DNA of 64,000 bases from Bacteroidales bacterium (GTDB taxonomy: Bacteria > Bacteroidota > Bacteroidia > Bacteroidales > UBA932). How positions within the stretch are numbered: the first letter of the stretch is position 1; each line of letters begins with the position of its first letter. The position numbers and the translations under genes are program-made. The stretch covers positions 1-64,000 of the forward strand of contig JAFUDQ010000012.1 of assembly GCA_017459075.1 (NCBI GenBank), given 5' to 3'. Positions 52,727 through 61,075 of this stretch are shown one piece after another. The notes beneath the pieces were generated by a model that had not been told where the DNA came from, did no database searches, and worked only from the letters and a program-made list of their open reading frames with translations.

Positions 52727-53719
52727 TTATTCATTAAGCGCATTCCAAAGCAGGTCCTTTAGTTCCGGCAGGCCCTCTCCTGTTACAGAAGAAATCAGCA
52801 CGGAAGGTATTGACTTAGGAAGATGCCTGCGGATGTTTGCGCGGGCTTTTTCATCTGCAAGGTCACATTTTGTAACAGCCAGCACGCGGTCTTTTGCAAG
52901 GAGCTCCGGGTTATACTCCTTCAGCTCCTTAAGCAAAATCTTGTAGCTTGCATTCACATTTTCTTCTTCCGCAGAAACCATGAAGAGAAGGACGGAATTG
53001 CGTTCTATGTGCCTTAAGAAGCGCAGGCCGATGCCTTTGCCCTCATGGGCGCCCTCGATAATACCGGGGATGTCGGCCATTACAAAAGATTTGTCATCAT
53101 AGTATTTGACAATGCCAAGATTCGGTTCCAGGGTAGTGAATGCGTAGTTGGCAATTTTTGGTTTTGCCGATGTCACAGAGGCCAGAAGGGTGGACTTCCC
53201 GGCGTTCGGGAAGCCTACAAGGCCAACATCGGCCAGTACCTTCAGTTCAAGGATGAACCATCCTTCCTCTCCTTCCTCACCAGGCTGGGCGTAACGCGGT
53301 GTCTGGTTGGTAGGGGTCTTGAAATTGTTGTTTCCAAGACCGCCCTTGCCACCGCGGCAAAGAATTCTGTCCTCGTTCGGCGTAACCATCTCAAAGAGAA
53401 CCTCTCTTGACTCCGCCTCCTTTACAACCGTGCCCACAGGGACATCCAGCACAATGTCCGCACCCTGCTTGCCCTTGCAAAGGGCTGCGCCTCCGGCTTC
53501 GCCGGCATCGGCCTTAACCACCTTGCGGTACTTAAGGTGGATGAGGGTCCAGAACTGGGGGTTGGCACGCAGGATAATATGGCCGCCACGGCCGCCATCA
53601 CCACCGTCAGGGCCGCCTTTCGGCACATATTTGGCCCTGTGAAGGTGCATGGAACCAGCGCCGCCATGCCCGCTCGCACAGTAAATTTTCACATAGTCTA
53701 TGAAGTTGCTCTCTACCAT
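52727..53719 (-). CDS. obg: Obg-family GTPase
   Basis: 330 residues. The Gly-rich Obg domain (1-158) has the signature runs GGPDGGDGGRGGHI and GGKGGLGNNNFKTP, and is followed by the G domain with G1 GFPNAGKST (169-177), G3 DIPGIIEGAHEGKGIG and G4 TKCD. The variable C-terminal OCT domain is absent. It binds the large ribosomal subunit and links GTP level to ribosome maturation. Thirteen bases separate its stop from the convergent murF stop. Confidence 0.96.
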   Translation of the reverse strand: MVESNFIDYVKIYCASGHGGAGSMHLHRAKYVPKGGPDGGDGGRGGHIILRANPQFWTLIHLKYRKVVKADAGEAGGAALCKGKQGADIVLDVPVGTVVKEAESREVLFEMVTPNEDRILCRGGKGGLGNNNFKTPTNQTPRYAQPGEEGEEGWFILELKVLADVGLVGFPNAGKSTLLASVTSAKPKIANYAFTTLEPNLGIVKYYDDKSFVMADIPGIIEGAHEGKGIGLRFLRHIERNSVLLFMVSAEEENVNASYKILLKELKEYNPELLAKDRVLAVTKCDLADEKARANIRRHLPKSIPSVLISSVTGEGLPELKDLLWNALNE

Positions 53720-54027
53720 AATAGATTCTTTTCAATTTATTAAGTGGTCTAAAATAACCGTTTTCGGCAGCGAAGTAACAAGCCAGTAACACGAATTTTC
53801 GAAAAGTCGGCAAAAAGTGCAATCAAAAATTTGCTGGCAAGTTCGGGATTTTAGCGGGTTTTTAGCCTTGTTTCGGGCCGGAAAAACCGCGTTACTTCAC
53901 TTTCGCTGTCAATAATATCAGTTTGGAAGCTCAATTTTCTCCACTTATTTGCCTCCAGGGCCCTTATTCAGCACACTTCCAAGGTGCAAAGTTAACGATT
54001 CTTTTTGAAAAACAGTTTCCATTAAAA
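53720..54027. other. 308-bp intergenic region with an imperfect long hairpin
   Basis: No gene is evident. CAGCGAAGTAAC (53768-53779) is complementary to GTTACTTCACTTTCGCTG (53891-53908) apart from a six-base insertion in the right arm, so about 141 nt can form a large hairpin with a GC-poor interior. The remainder, up to the dut stop, is AT-rich with no clear promoter signature. Confidence 0.5.
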
Positions 54028-54462
54028 TTACTGCCTTCCGGTGCTTCCGAAGCCACCTTCACCACGATCGGTGTCGTCCAGCAGTTCCACAGGCTCCCAC
54101 TGCACCTGCTCGTGGCGGGCCACAACCATCTGGGCAATCCTTTCCCCATCCTCAATAACAAAAGGCTCCTGCGAGAGGTTGACAAGTATCACTTTTATTT
54201 CCCCACGGTAGTCCGCGTCAACGGTTCCGGGAGAATTAAGTACGGTAATACCCTTTTTGGCAGCAAGGCCGCTGCGGGGGCGTATCTGCGCCTCATAGCC
54301 TTCGGGCAGCGCAATGAAAAGGCCCGTAGGGACCATAGCCCTCTGGAGGGATGCAAGAACTATCGGCTCATCAATATTCGCCCGCAGGTCAAGGCCTGCG
54401 GAAAGCGAAGTCGCGTATTCGGGAAGAGAGTGACGGGACTTGTTTATTACCTTAACTTTCAT
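54028..54462 (-). CDS. dut: dUTP diphosphatase
   Basis: 144 residues, the trimeric dUTPase fold. The five motifs can be followed: [55 protein letters not shown] and the C-terminal arm [12 protein letters not shown]. It hydrolyses dUTP to dUMP, preventing uracil incorporation. Eight bases after the LptF/LptG-type gene and in a tgt-lptF/G-dut operon. Confidence 0.96.
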   Translation of the reverse strand: MKVKVINKSRHSLPEYATSLSAGLDLRANIDEPIVLASLQRAMVPTGLFIALPEGYEAQIRPRSGLAAKKGITVLNSPGTVDADYRGEIKVILVNLSQEPFVIEDGERIAQMVVARHEQVQWEPVELLDDTDRGEGGFGSTGRQ

Positions 54463-54470
54463 ACTATCAA

Positions 54471-55565
54471 TTATTTGGGAGCTATCTTATACAATACGAC
54501 GGCGACAACCGCATATATGATGTTCGGCAACCAGATGGCAAGGCCTGCCGGCATTGTGTCGGTAAAGACGAACATCTCGCTGAATCTCATGAAAAGGATG
54601 TAAGAAAAGCTTAGGGCGATGCCTATCGCAAGGTTCCAGCCCAGGCCTCCCCTCTTTTTCTTGGAAGAAAGGGACACTCCTATGAGCGTAAGGATAAAGG
54701 CAGAAAATGGCAGGGCAAAGCGGTTGTGATATTCTATAAGGGCATATTTGATGTCCTTGTCACCCCTCATTTCCTGCATTTTTATAAGGTCTGTCAGCTG
54801 GTCCTGGGGCAGGTCCTGGACAGTGTTGTTCCTCCTGTAAAAGTCTTCAATTGTAAGCGTAAGCGTTGTATCAACCCGGTCTCGGAGCGTCACCTTGTCC
54901 TGGAGGACCCCGTTCTCCATATCACGGATGAAGCATTTCTTCAAAGTCCAGCGGCGGGCTACGCTGTCCCAGGCGGCTGTCTCTGCTTCAATCTTGGAAA
55001 TCAGGTTCTTACCCTCAATCTTAGAGAGGGAGAATTTGTAGGCAGTGTTGTTCCATTTGCTGAAAGACTGCACATATACATACTCTCCGGGATTAATCTG
55101 GTATCGCACATTTTCTGCGGCAAGGGCGTTCCTCTTCTTGACATAAGAATTCTCAAACTCGTGCCGGACCCCGTTCGCCCGTGGGATGACCCAGAGGTTA
55201 AGGGACAGGGAGAGCATGGCTATTATGGCTGCGGAGAATATATATGGCACCATCATCCTGTGGAAGCTGACTCCGCAGGAAAGAATCGCCACAATCTCTG
55301 AATTCGCAGCCATCCTGGAAGTAAAGAAAATCACAGTTATGAATACGAACAGGGGGCTGAACATATTCATGTAATAAGGGATGAAATTCAGGTAATAATC
55401 GAACAGGATAGCCTGCAAGGGCGCTTTTTTCTGGACGAAGTCGTCTACCTTCTCACTGAGGTCGAAGATTATGATGATACCGATGATAAGAAGCAGGGCC
55501 ACGAAGAAGGTTCCCATGAACTTCTTCGTGATATATACATCCAGTTTCTTCGGTTTCCAGCTCAT
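54471..55565 (-). CDS. LptF/LptG-family lipopolysaccharide export permease
   Basis: 364 residues with the YjgP/YjgQ plan: two N-terminal helices (about 16-34 and 50-80), a third near 100-125, a large periplasmic beta-jellyroll domain (about 130-265, [24 protein letters not shown]) and three C-terminal helices (about 280-360). It works with LptB to pull LPS or lipooligosaccharide from the inner membrane. F and G cannot be told apart with one copy visible. Five bases after tgt. Confidence 0.92.
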   Translation of the reverse strand: MSWKPKKLDVYITKKFMGTFFVALLLIIGIIIIFDLSEKVDDFVQKKAPLQAILFDYYLNFIPYYMNMFSPLFVFITVIFFTSRMAANSEIVAILSCGVSFHRMMVPYIFSAAIIAMLSLSLNLWVIPRANGVRHEFENSYVKKRNALAAENVRYQINPGEYVYVQSFSKWNNTAYKFSLSKIEGKNLISKIEAETAAWDSVARRWTLKKCFIRDMENGVLQDKVTLRDRVDTTLTLTIEDFYRRNNTVQDLPQDQLTDLIKMQEMRGDKDIKYALIEYHNRFALPFSAFILTLIGVSLSSKKKRGGLGWNLAIGIALSFSYILFMRFSEMFVFTDTMPAGLAIWLPNIIYAVVAVVLYKIAPK

Positions 55566-55570
55566 ACTTC

Positions 55571-56713
55571 TTACAGTCTTGTCATAAGTCCCGGCATGAC
55601 AGAGTCTTTCCAGGCGTTAAAATCTCCCTTTTGGATATGTGCCCTGGCCTGACGGACAAGGTCCAGGTAGAAGGCCAGGTTGTGTTCACTGGCTATCATC
55701 GCCGCAAACATCTCTCCGGCGATGAAAAGATGCCGCAGGTATGCCCGGGTGTAATGGCTGTCAACAAATGACGTACCATCAGGGTCAATGGGAGAGAAAT
55801 CATCGGCCCATTTCTTATTACGCATGTTCATCATGCCCTTCCAGGTGAAGAGCATGCCGTTCCTGGCATTGCGGGTAGGCATAACGCAGTCGAACATATC
55901 TACGCCACGGGCGATTCCTTCAAGAATGTTCGCAGGAGTTCCTACGCCCATGAGGTAGCGGGGCTTGTCCTCCGGCAGAAGCGGAGCGGTAAGTTCCAGC
56001 ATCTCATACATTTTCTCCGTAGGCTCGCCAACCGCAAGACCGCCGATGGCATAGCCACCGCGATTATCACTATCAAGGCTCAGGGCATGTTCAACAGCCC
56101 TTTTCCTGAGCTCCGGATACACGCAGCCCTGGATGATGGGGAACATCGTCTGCGAATATCCGTAAAGCGGCCCTGTCTCATCGAACCTCTTTGCATAGCG
56201 TTCCAGCCATGACTGAGTGAGCTTAAGCGACTTTTCTGCATATTTGAAGTCTGCGTCTCCGGGGCAGCATTCGTCAAAGGCCATTATTATATCTGCGCCG
56301 ATGGTTCTTTGAATATCGACATTGTTTTCAGGGGTGAAGGTGTGCCTGGAGCCGTCGATATGCGAAGAGAACGTGCAGCCGTCGGAGGTGAGTTTGCGGA
56401 TTCCGGTAAGCGAAAATACCTGGAAACCGCCGCTATCCGTGAGTATGGGCCTGTCCCAGCCGATGAATTTGTGAAGGCCGCCGGCCGTATTCAGGATTTC
56501 CAGTCCCGGACGAAGGTACAGGTGATATGTGTTCCCGAGTATTATCTGGGCGCCGATATCTTCCTTAAGGTCACGGTGATACACACCTTTTACAGAACCC
56601 ACCGTACCGACTGGCATGAAGATAGGCGTTTCTATCTTTCCGTGATCTGTTTCCAATATTCCGCACCTTGCGGAACTGCCTGCATCCCTGGCTATAACCT
56701 TGAATTTTGACAT
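55571..56713 (-). CDS. tgt: tRNA-guanine(34) transglycosylase, zinc cysteines absent
   Basis: About 380 residues from MSKFKVIARDAG (56713). Substrate and catalytic motifs are present: LGNTYHLYLRPG, SGGFQVFSLTGIRKLT (Asp in DSGGF), GYAIGGLAVGEP and the nucleophilic Asp region MFDCVMPTRNARNG. The C-terminal zinc site of classical bacterial Tgt (a CxCxxC group before YxRAYxRHL) is not there: the equivalent stretch reads PIDPDGTSFVDSHYTRAYL. The His in ASEHNLAFY remains. The enzyme exchanges guanine for preQ1 in the wobble position; the fold may be stabilised without zinc. Confidence 0.94.
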   Translation of the reverse strand: MSKFKVIARDAGSSARCGILETDHGKIETPIFMPVGTVGSVKGVYHRDLKEDIGAQIILGNTYHLYLRPGLEILNTAGGLHKFIGWDRPILTDSGGFQVFSLTGIRKLTSDGCTFSSHIDGSRHTFTPENNVDIQRTIGADIIMAFDECCPGDADFKYAEKSLKLTQSWLERYAKRFDETGPLYGYSQTMFPIIQGCVYPELRKRAVEHALSLDSDNRGGYAIGGLAVGEPTEKMYEMLELTAPLLPEDKPRYLMGVGTPANILEGIARGVDMFDCVMPTRNARNGMLFTWKGMMNMRNKKWADDFSPIDPDGTSFVDSHYTRAYLRHLFIAGEMFAAMIASEHNLAFYLDLVRQARAHIQKGDFNAWKDSVMPGLMTRL

Positions 56714-56733
56714 ACTTATTCCAAAATAGGTAA

Positions 56734-56741
56734 CAAAGATA
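56734..56741 (-). promoter_or_regulatory. Candidate -7 box of the tgt operon
   Basis: CAAAGATA on the plus strand reads TATCTTTG on the minus strand, a match to TAnnTTTG 21 bases before the tgt ATG. It lies back to back with the leftmost part of the rightward MFS promoter. Confidence 0.6.
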
Positions 56742-56763
56742 GACATTTTACAAGAAATTTTCC

Positions 56764-56771
56764 TATTTTTG
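56764..56771 (+). promoter_or_regulatory. Candidate -7 box of the MFS transporter gene
   Basis: TATTTTTG matches TAnnTTTG 39 bases upstream of the transporter ATG. The two divergent -7 boxes are 22 bases apart, so the polymerase footprints would overlap and expression of the two genes may be mutually exclusive or co-controlled. Confidence 0.55.
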
Positions 56772-56810
56772 TATGGTTAAACCATAGAATAACTGAAACA
56801 TTTTTCCAAT

Positions 56811-58040
56811 ATGCAGAACAAACCTTTGACAATCCGCCTTATTGTGATGAACTTCCTGCAGTATGCAGCATGGGGCTCCTGGCTAATTTCACTCGGAGCT
56901 TACCTTAGCGGCGTACTGGGATTCAAACCTTTGGAGGTGGCCAGTTTCTATGCCCTTCAGGGCATCGCTTCCCTTTTCATGCCAGCCCTCCTGGGTATCG
57001 TGGCAGACAAATTCCTTCCGGCACAGAAGACCCTGGGGCTCTCCCACATCATCTGCGCAGCCTTCCTTATTGCAGCTTCGTTCCAGACCACTTATTCAGG
57101 CATTTATCCGCTCATGCTGGGAGCCGTATGCTTCTACATGCCAACTATTTCCCTGTCTAACACAGTGGCCTTCAACGCTCTTACAAAAGCTGGAATGGAT
57201 ACGGTCAAGGATTTCCCGCCCATCCGCGTTTTCGGCACCATCGGCTTTATATGCGCCATGTGGATTGTTGACCTCACCGGCTTCGGCATCACCAACAAGC
57301 AGCTCTGGCTTTCGGCAGGAATCAGCATTATCCTTGGCCTTTACAGCTTCACTCTGCCTGCATGCCCTGTAAACAAGAGCAAGGGCGGCAGCCTTGTAGA
57401 GAAGCTCGGCCTTAAGGCTTTCAGCCTTTTCAAGGAGAAGAAAATGGCCATTTTCTTCATTTTCTCAATGCTCCTTGGCATGGCACTTCAGATTACCAAC
57501 ACCTTTGCAGACGGTTACATCAAAGGTTTCAAGGATGTTCCTGAATACGCCGACAACTTCTTCGCCCAGCATTCTACAATGCTCATTTCACTGAGCCAGA
57601 TTTCTGAGACCCTGTGTATCCTGCTGATACCGTTCTTCCTCAAAAAATTCGGAATCAAGAAGGTTATGCTCATATCCATGTTTGCATGGGTGTTCAGGTT
57701 CGGCTTCCTTGGTACAGGCGATCCCGGTGCAGGTGTATGGATGTTCTTCCTGTCCATGATTGTTTACGGTGTGGCATTTGACTTCTTCAATATTTCCGGC
57801 GCCCTTTACGTTCAGCAGGAGACAGACAAGAGCATCAGCGCAAGTGCACAGGGAGTATTCATGCTCATGACCAACGGCCTTGGTGCATTCATCGGCTCTT
57901 ACCTTGCAGGAATGGTGGTACAGAATTACGGCTGGCCTGATTCATGGTTCATCTTTGCTGCATACGCCCTTGTAGTCGGAATCGCATTCATTTTCCTCTT
58001 CAAGGATCCTCACAAGCCTATTACAGAGGTTAGCCATTAG
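56811..58040 (+). CDS. NupG/XapB-type nucleoside transporter (MFS)
   Basis: 409 residues with about 12 hydrophobic helices. The opening LIVMNFLQYAAWGSWLISLGAYL, the motif PALLGIVADKFLPAQKTLG and the FPPIRVFGTIGFICAMWIVDL segment fit the nucleoside:H+ symporter family of the major facilitator superfamily. It would import nucleosides across the inner membrane, which agrees with local purine salvage genes (hpt, adk), although those are not adjacent. Monocistronic, followed by a terminator. Confidence 0.9.
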   Translation: MQNKPLTIRLIVMNFLQYAAWGSWLISLGAYLSGVLGFKPLEVASFYALQGIASLFMPALLGIVADKFLPAQKTLGLSHIICAAFLIAASFQTTYSGIYPLMLGAVCFYMPTISLSNTVAFNALTKAGMDTVKDFPPIRVFGTIGFICAMWIVDLTGFGITNKQLWLSAGISIILGLYSFTLPACPVNKSKGGSLVEKLGLKAFSLFKEKKMAIFFIFSMLLGMALQITNTFADGYIKGFKDVPEYADNFFAQHSTMLISLSQISETLCILLIPFFLKKFGIKKVMLISMFAWVFRFGFLGTGDPGAGVWMFFLSMIVYGVAFDFFNISGALYVQQETDKSISASAQGVFMLMTNGLGAFIGSYLAGMVVQNYGWPDSWFIFAAYALVVGIAFIFLFKDPHKPITEVSH

Positions 58041-58062
58041 AATTTACACACCTTTTTATATA

Positions 58063-58092
58063 AGTCCGGTTCATTTGAGCCGGGCTTTTTTT
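58063..58092 (+). terminator. Rho-independent terminator of the MFS transporter gene
   Basis: AGTCCGGTTC and GAGCCGGGCT pair around the loop ATTT and are followed by a run of T. It lies 22 bases after the transporter stop and directly before the 3' end of the leftward zinc-ribbon gene. Confidence 0.9.
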
Positions 58093-58099
58093 ATGCCTG

Positions 58100-58519
58100 T
58101 CACTTAGGCAGGGTGTTCACAAATTCCATATTATATACATTGCGGGCGGTTAGATGATAGATAATATCAAAGCACATGCATATGGAGCACTTTTTCTGTT
58201 TCACGCTGCTTGTAAAATACAGAGGATTGAAGCCCATAACCGTAAGGCTTGACAAGGGGACATCCCTAATGCCGGACTCCAGGAAAGTAAGCAGTATTCG
58301 ATAGTTTTTCTCCAGAATGTGCTGCACCCTCAGTTTGATCCGCTTTGAAGCCGATTCGCTTCTGTTGTGATACCTGTTCTTACATGAGGGACAGCAGAAC
58401 TTCCTGTCCGGCCGTCCGTAAACCATTTCTTTCCCGCATTCCAGGCAGAAGGGCTTGTGCAGGCGGAATTCTTCCGGGTACGGAAGTTCATATCCTTTAT
58501 TGGCGGTTTTAGTTTTCAT
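58100..58519 (-). CDS. Small zinc-ribbon protein of unknown function
   Basis: 139 residues, not recognised. A four-Cys knuckle pair, CLECG and CCPSC, spaced by 13-14 residues (FCLECGKEMVYGRPDRKFCCPSCKNRYHNRS split across both) suggests a structural zinc site of the kind found in DNA- or RNA-associated proteins. It is followed by a basic helix (SASKRIKLRVQHILEKNYRILLTFL) and a hydrophobic tail with a further CSICMC. It is divergent from ssb and shares its control region, so a DNA-related job is plausible but unproven. Confidence 0.7.
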   Translation of the reverse strand: MKTKTANKGYELPYPEEFRLHKPFCLECGKEMVYGRPDRKFCCPSCKNRYHNRSESASKRIKLRVQHILEKNYRILLTFLESGIRDVPLSSLTVMGFNPLYFTSSVKQKKCSICMCFDIIYHLTARNVYNMEFVNTLPK

Positions 58520-58583
58520 GCCTTGAAGTTCGGCACCATAAAGCGCTTGTGCAACAATTCCAAAGAAAATTTCGCCACATTTT

Positions 58584-58702
58584 TACGAATTTTATGTTTT
58601 TGAAGAAAAAGCCACCATCGGTGCAGGAAGGTGTCATTTTCTGCGTTTCATAAGATTCGTAAAAATTTTTCATAAGATTCGTAAATTTCACGTTTTGCAA
58701 CC
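58584..58702. promoter_or_regulatory. ssb control region with three half-sites and shared block
   Basis: Half-sites are TACGAATTTTAT (58584-58595, inverted), ATAAGATTCGTA (58650-58661) and ATAAGATTCGTA (58672-58683); the two direct copies are 22 bases apart, two helical turns. They are followed by TTTCACGTTTTGCAACC (58686-58702), identical to the block at 49363-49379, and by TACTTTG near 58714-58720 as probable -7 element. Spacing from TTTTG to the -7 box is the same 16 bases in both promoters. Confidence 0.75.
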
Positions 58703-58777
58703 TTTTCCACATTTACTTTGCACACGGCCGCCAAGCTGCAGATTGCGGCAAAGTTAAATTTTAAACAAAGTATTGAT

Positions 58778-59128
58778 ATGGAACAATTCAACCGTGTGGA
58801 GATTCAGGGGCTCGTAGGAAGCGTAAGGCTGACCAATTTCTCAGACTCTACCCTGGCCAACATTTCAGTTGCCACCAATTACTTCTACAATGTACGCGAA
58901 GGCCAGGCCACAGCGGAAACCACCTGGTTCACAGTCCTTGCAAGAGTTGGAAAGGGACTTGAAAGAGCGGATTCCGTCACAAAAGGCAACGCCGTAAGGG
59001 TACTTGGGAGGTTGCGTACACATACGTATACAGACTCGGAAGGCATCGAAAGACTGTCGTATGACGTTATAGCTAATAAAGTTGAAAGACTGGACGCCGA
59101 CCCGGCTCCCGCTCCGGCAACATTTTAA
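58778..59128 (+). CDS. ssb: Single-stranded DNA-binding protein
   Basis: 116 residues from MEQFNRVEIQGLVGSV (58778). It is a single OB fold with the bacterial SSB pattern: NRVEIQGLVGSVRL, ISVATNYFYN, TTWFTVLARVGKGLE, VRVLGRLRTHTY and YDVIANKVERLD. It ends in DADPAPAPATF, so the long linker and the acidic DDxIPF-type tail that recruits partners are missing; this is a short SSB. It is divergent from the zinc-ribbon gene and precedes the fimbrial cluster by 12 bases. Confidence 0.92.
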   Translation: MEQFNRVEIQGLVGSVRLTNFSDSTLANISVATNYFYNVREGQATAETTWFTVLARVGKGLERADSVTKGNAVRVLGRLRTHTYTDSEGIERLSYDVIANKVERLDADPAPAPATF

Positions 59129-59140
59129 AAGACATTACCG

Positions 59141-61054
59141 GTGAAAACATTCCTGCTCACAGTTGCAGCGGTCATCCTTATGGCAGCATGCACCCATACA
59201 CGCAAGATCGATTTGCTGCGGCACGATGGTACCGCTGCAAGCATTGCCTTGCCGGGCGATGACAAGGCTCCTGAATTTGACAGCATTGAAGAATCCCTTA
59301 GCGACACACTGCGTATACATGATGAAAGGGGAAATGAGTTGTTGATTATGAATGCCGTCAAAGATGAAAACGGAGAAATGGTCGCGCATGATGAGCTGAA
59401 GGCGGCCGTTGTAACTGCGAGGTTCAGGAATGTGGCGGAGAGGGACGGGAAGGTAGACATTGCCTTTGACGTTACCATACCAGCCAGGATGACTGACTCT
59501 GAATGGATGCTCAGGTTCAAGCCCTATCTTACGACACAGGAAGGAAGGACCGAACTTGAAAACGTACAGGTAACCGGGAGAAGATACAGGGAAAAGCAGC
59601 TGAAAGGCTATGAGCTTTACAGGAAGTTCCTGAATTCCATCGTCACGGACAGTACGAAATTCATTTCCATGCATCAGCTTGAGGTATTCCTGAAACGCAA
59701 CCTGCCGCAAATATACAGGTACAAGAATGACTCTTCTTTAGTAAGCCGCGAGCAGTTTCTTTCAGAGTACGGGGTTTCCCAGGAAGAAGCCGTTGAGCAT
59801 TACACCAACGACTTTCTGGTACGCCGCAACAAAAGAAAGATTATGATGAAGGACAAGATGAGGAGCAAATACATAAAGATGCCTGTAAGCAGCGAAGGCT
59901 TGCGCATAGATACGATTGTTTCAGACGGAAACGGAGACATCGTGTACAGGTACGTTCAAACCATTTTGGTCAAGAGCCGCATGAAAAAGGTCTCGGTTAC
60001 CCTTGACGGGGAGATTTACGACGAAGACCAGGTAATTCTCAAGGTGCCCGAAAGCAAGCCGCTGGACTTTTACATAAGTTCGCTGAGCTCACTTGCAGAC
60101 GAGAGTCCGCACTACATCTCTACCATCATTCACCGGAATGCAGAGGCCAATACGGCCTGTTATATCGACTTTGAAGCCGGCAGCAGCGAAGTTGTACCGG
60201 CAAGGGAGAACAACGGAGAAGAGATTCACAGGATTAAGCAGAACCTCACGGAACTACTTGACAATGAATCGTTTGTAATGGATTCCATTATCATTACAGC
60301 CTCCTGTTCCCCAGAGGGCAGTTTCCAAAGCAACACCCGTCTTGCCGCTGCCAGGGCGGAGTCGGTAAAAAGATTCTTTGACAAGTTCGTTACCCGGACG
60401 GCAGACTCCCTGGACGTACTGGATGACCGCAAGTCTATCCGTTTCATAACGGCCAGCCTGGCGGAAAACTGGCCGGGACTTGATCTCCTGGTAGAAAAAG
60501 ACTCCGTACTGTCAGGAGCGGACAAGGAGGACTACTCCCGCTTCGCCGGGATTCAGGAGCCGGACAGGAGGGAGGCCGGACTAAGGCAGAAGCCTTATTA
60601 CATGCACCTAAGGACAAAACTCTATCCGCAACTAAGAATAGTGAAGTTTAATTTTTACCTGCACAGGAAAGGAATGATAAAGGATACCGTACACACAACC
60701 ATCCCGGACACCCTGTATGCAAGAGGCGTGGAAGCCATAAAAGACCGTAACTATAAGGCTGCGATAGAGATTTTGAGGCCGTACCAGGATTACAACACCG
60801 CGGTTGCCTACTGTGCGGCCGGGTACAATGCCAGCGCCAGGCAGATTCTTGAATCCCTTAAGAAAAGCGACCGTGTGTTGTATATGCTGGCCATAATCTA
60901 CAGCCGTACAGGAAGGAAGCAGGATGCAATACAAAGTTACCTTGACGCCTGCCGGATGAATCCCTCCCTTGTCAACAGGGGGAACCTTGACCCCGAGGTC
61001 TCCGCCCTTGTCAAAGAATACAATCTTCAGGAACTGTTGTTCAACATTTACTAA
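59141..61054 (+). CDS. Fimbrial-cluster lipoprotein with OmpA-like and TPR regions
   Basis: 637 residues from GTG (59141). Lipobox AAVILMAAC. The N-terminal half (about 30-320) has beta-sandwich character (VVTARFRNVAERDGKVDIAFDVTIPARM). The middle (about 340-440) resembles an OmpA peptidoglycan-binding domain (ACYIDFEAGSSEVVPARENN, IIITASCSPEGSFQSNTRLAAARAESVKRFF). The C-terminus (about 540-635) has TPR-like helices (ARGVEAIKDRNYKAAIEIL). Similar lipoproteins stand upstream of fimbrillin genes in Bacteroidales and may tether the assembly to the wall. The GTG start 12 bases after ssb raises the possibility of read-through. Confidence 0.72.
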   Translation: MKTFLLTVAAVILMAACTHTRKIDLLRHDGTAASIALPGDDKAPEFDSIEESLSDTLRIHDERGNELLIMNAVKDENGEMVAHDELKAAVVTARFRNVAERDGKVDIAFDVTIPARMTDSEWMLRFKPYLTTQEGRTELENVQVTGRRYREKQLKGYELYRKFLNSIVTDSTKFISMHQLEVFLKRNLPQIYRYKNDSSLVSREQFLSEYGVSQEEAVEHYTNDFLVRRNKRKIMMKDKMRSKYIKMPVSSEGLRIDTIVSDGNGDIVYRYVQTILVKSRMKKVSVTLDGEIYDEDQVILKVPESKPLDFYISSLSSLADESPHYISTIIHRNAEANTACYIDFEAGSSEVVPARENNGEEIHRIKQNLTELLDNESFVMDSIIITASCSPEGSFQSNTRLAAARAESVKRFFDKFVTRTADSLDVLDDRKSIRFITASLAENWPGLDLLVEKDSVLSGADKEDYSRFAGIQEPDRREAGLRQKPYYMHLRTKLYPQLRIVKFNFYLHRKGMIKDTVHTTIPDTLYARGVEAIKDRNYKAAIEILRPYQDYNTAVAYCAAGYNASARQILESLKKSDRVLYMLAIIYSRTGRKQDAIQSYLDACRMNPSLVNRGNLDPEVSALVKEYNLQELLFNIY

Positions 61055-61075
61055 ATTTTCTAAATCCTAAATCAA

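Noticed and set aside
49363..58702. TTTCACGT in the shared promoter block as a parS half-site
   Set aside because: The symmetric half (GTGAAA) is missing at both places, so it is not a parS site despite parAB being in the window.
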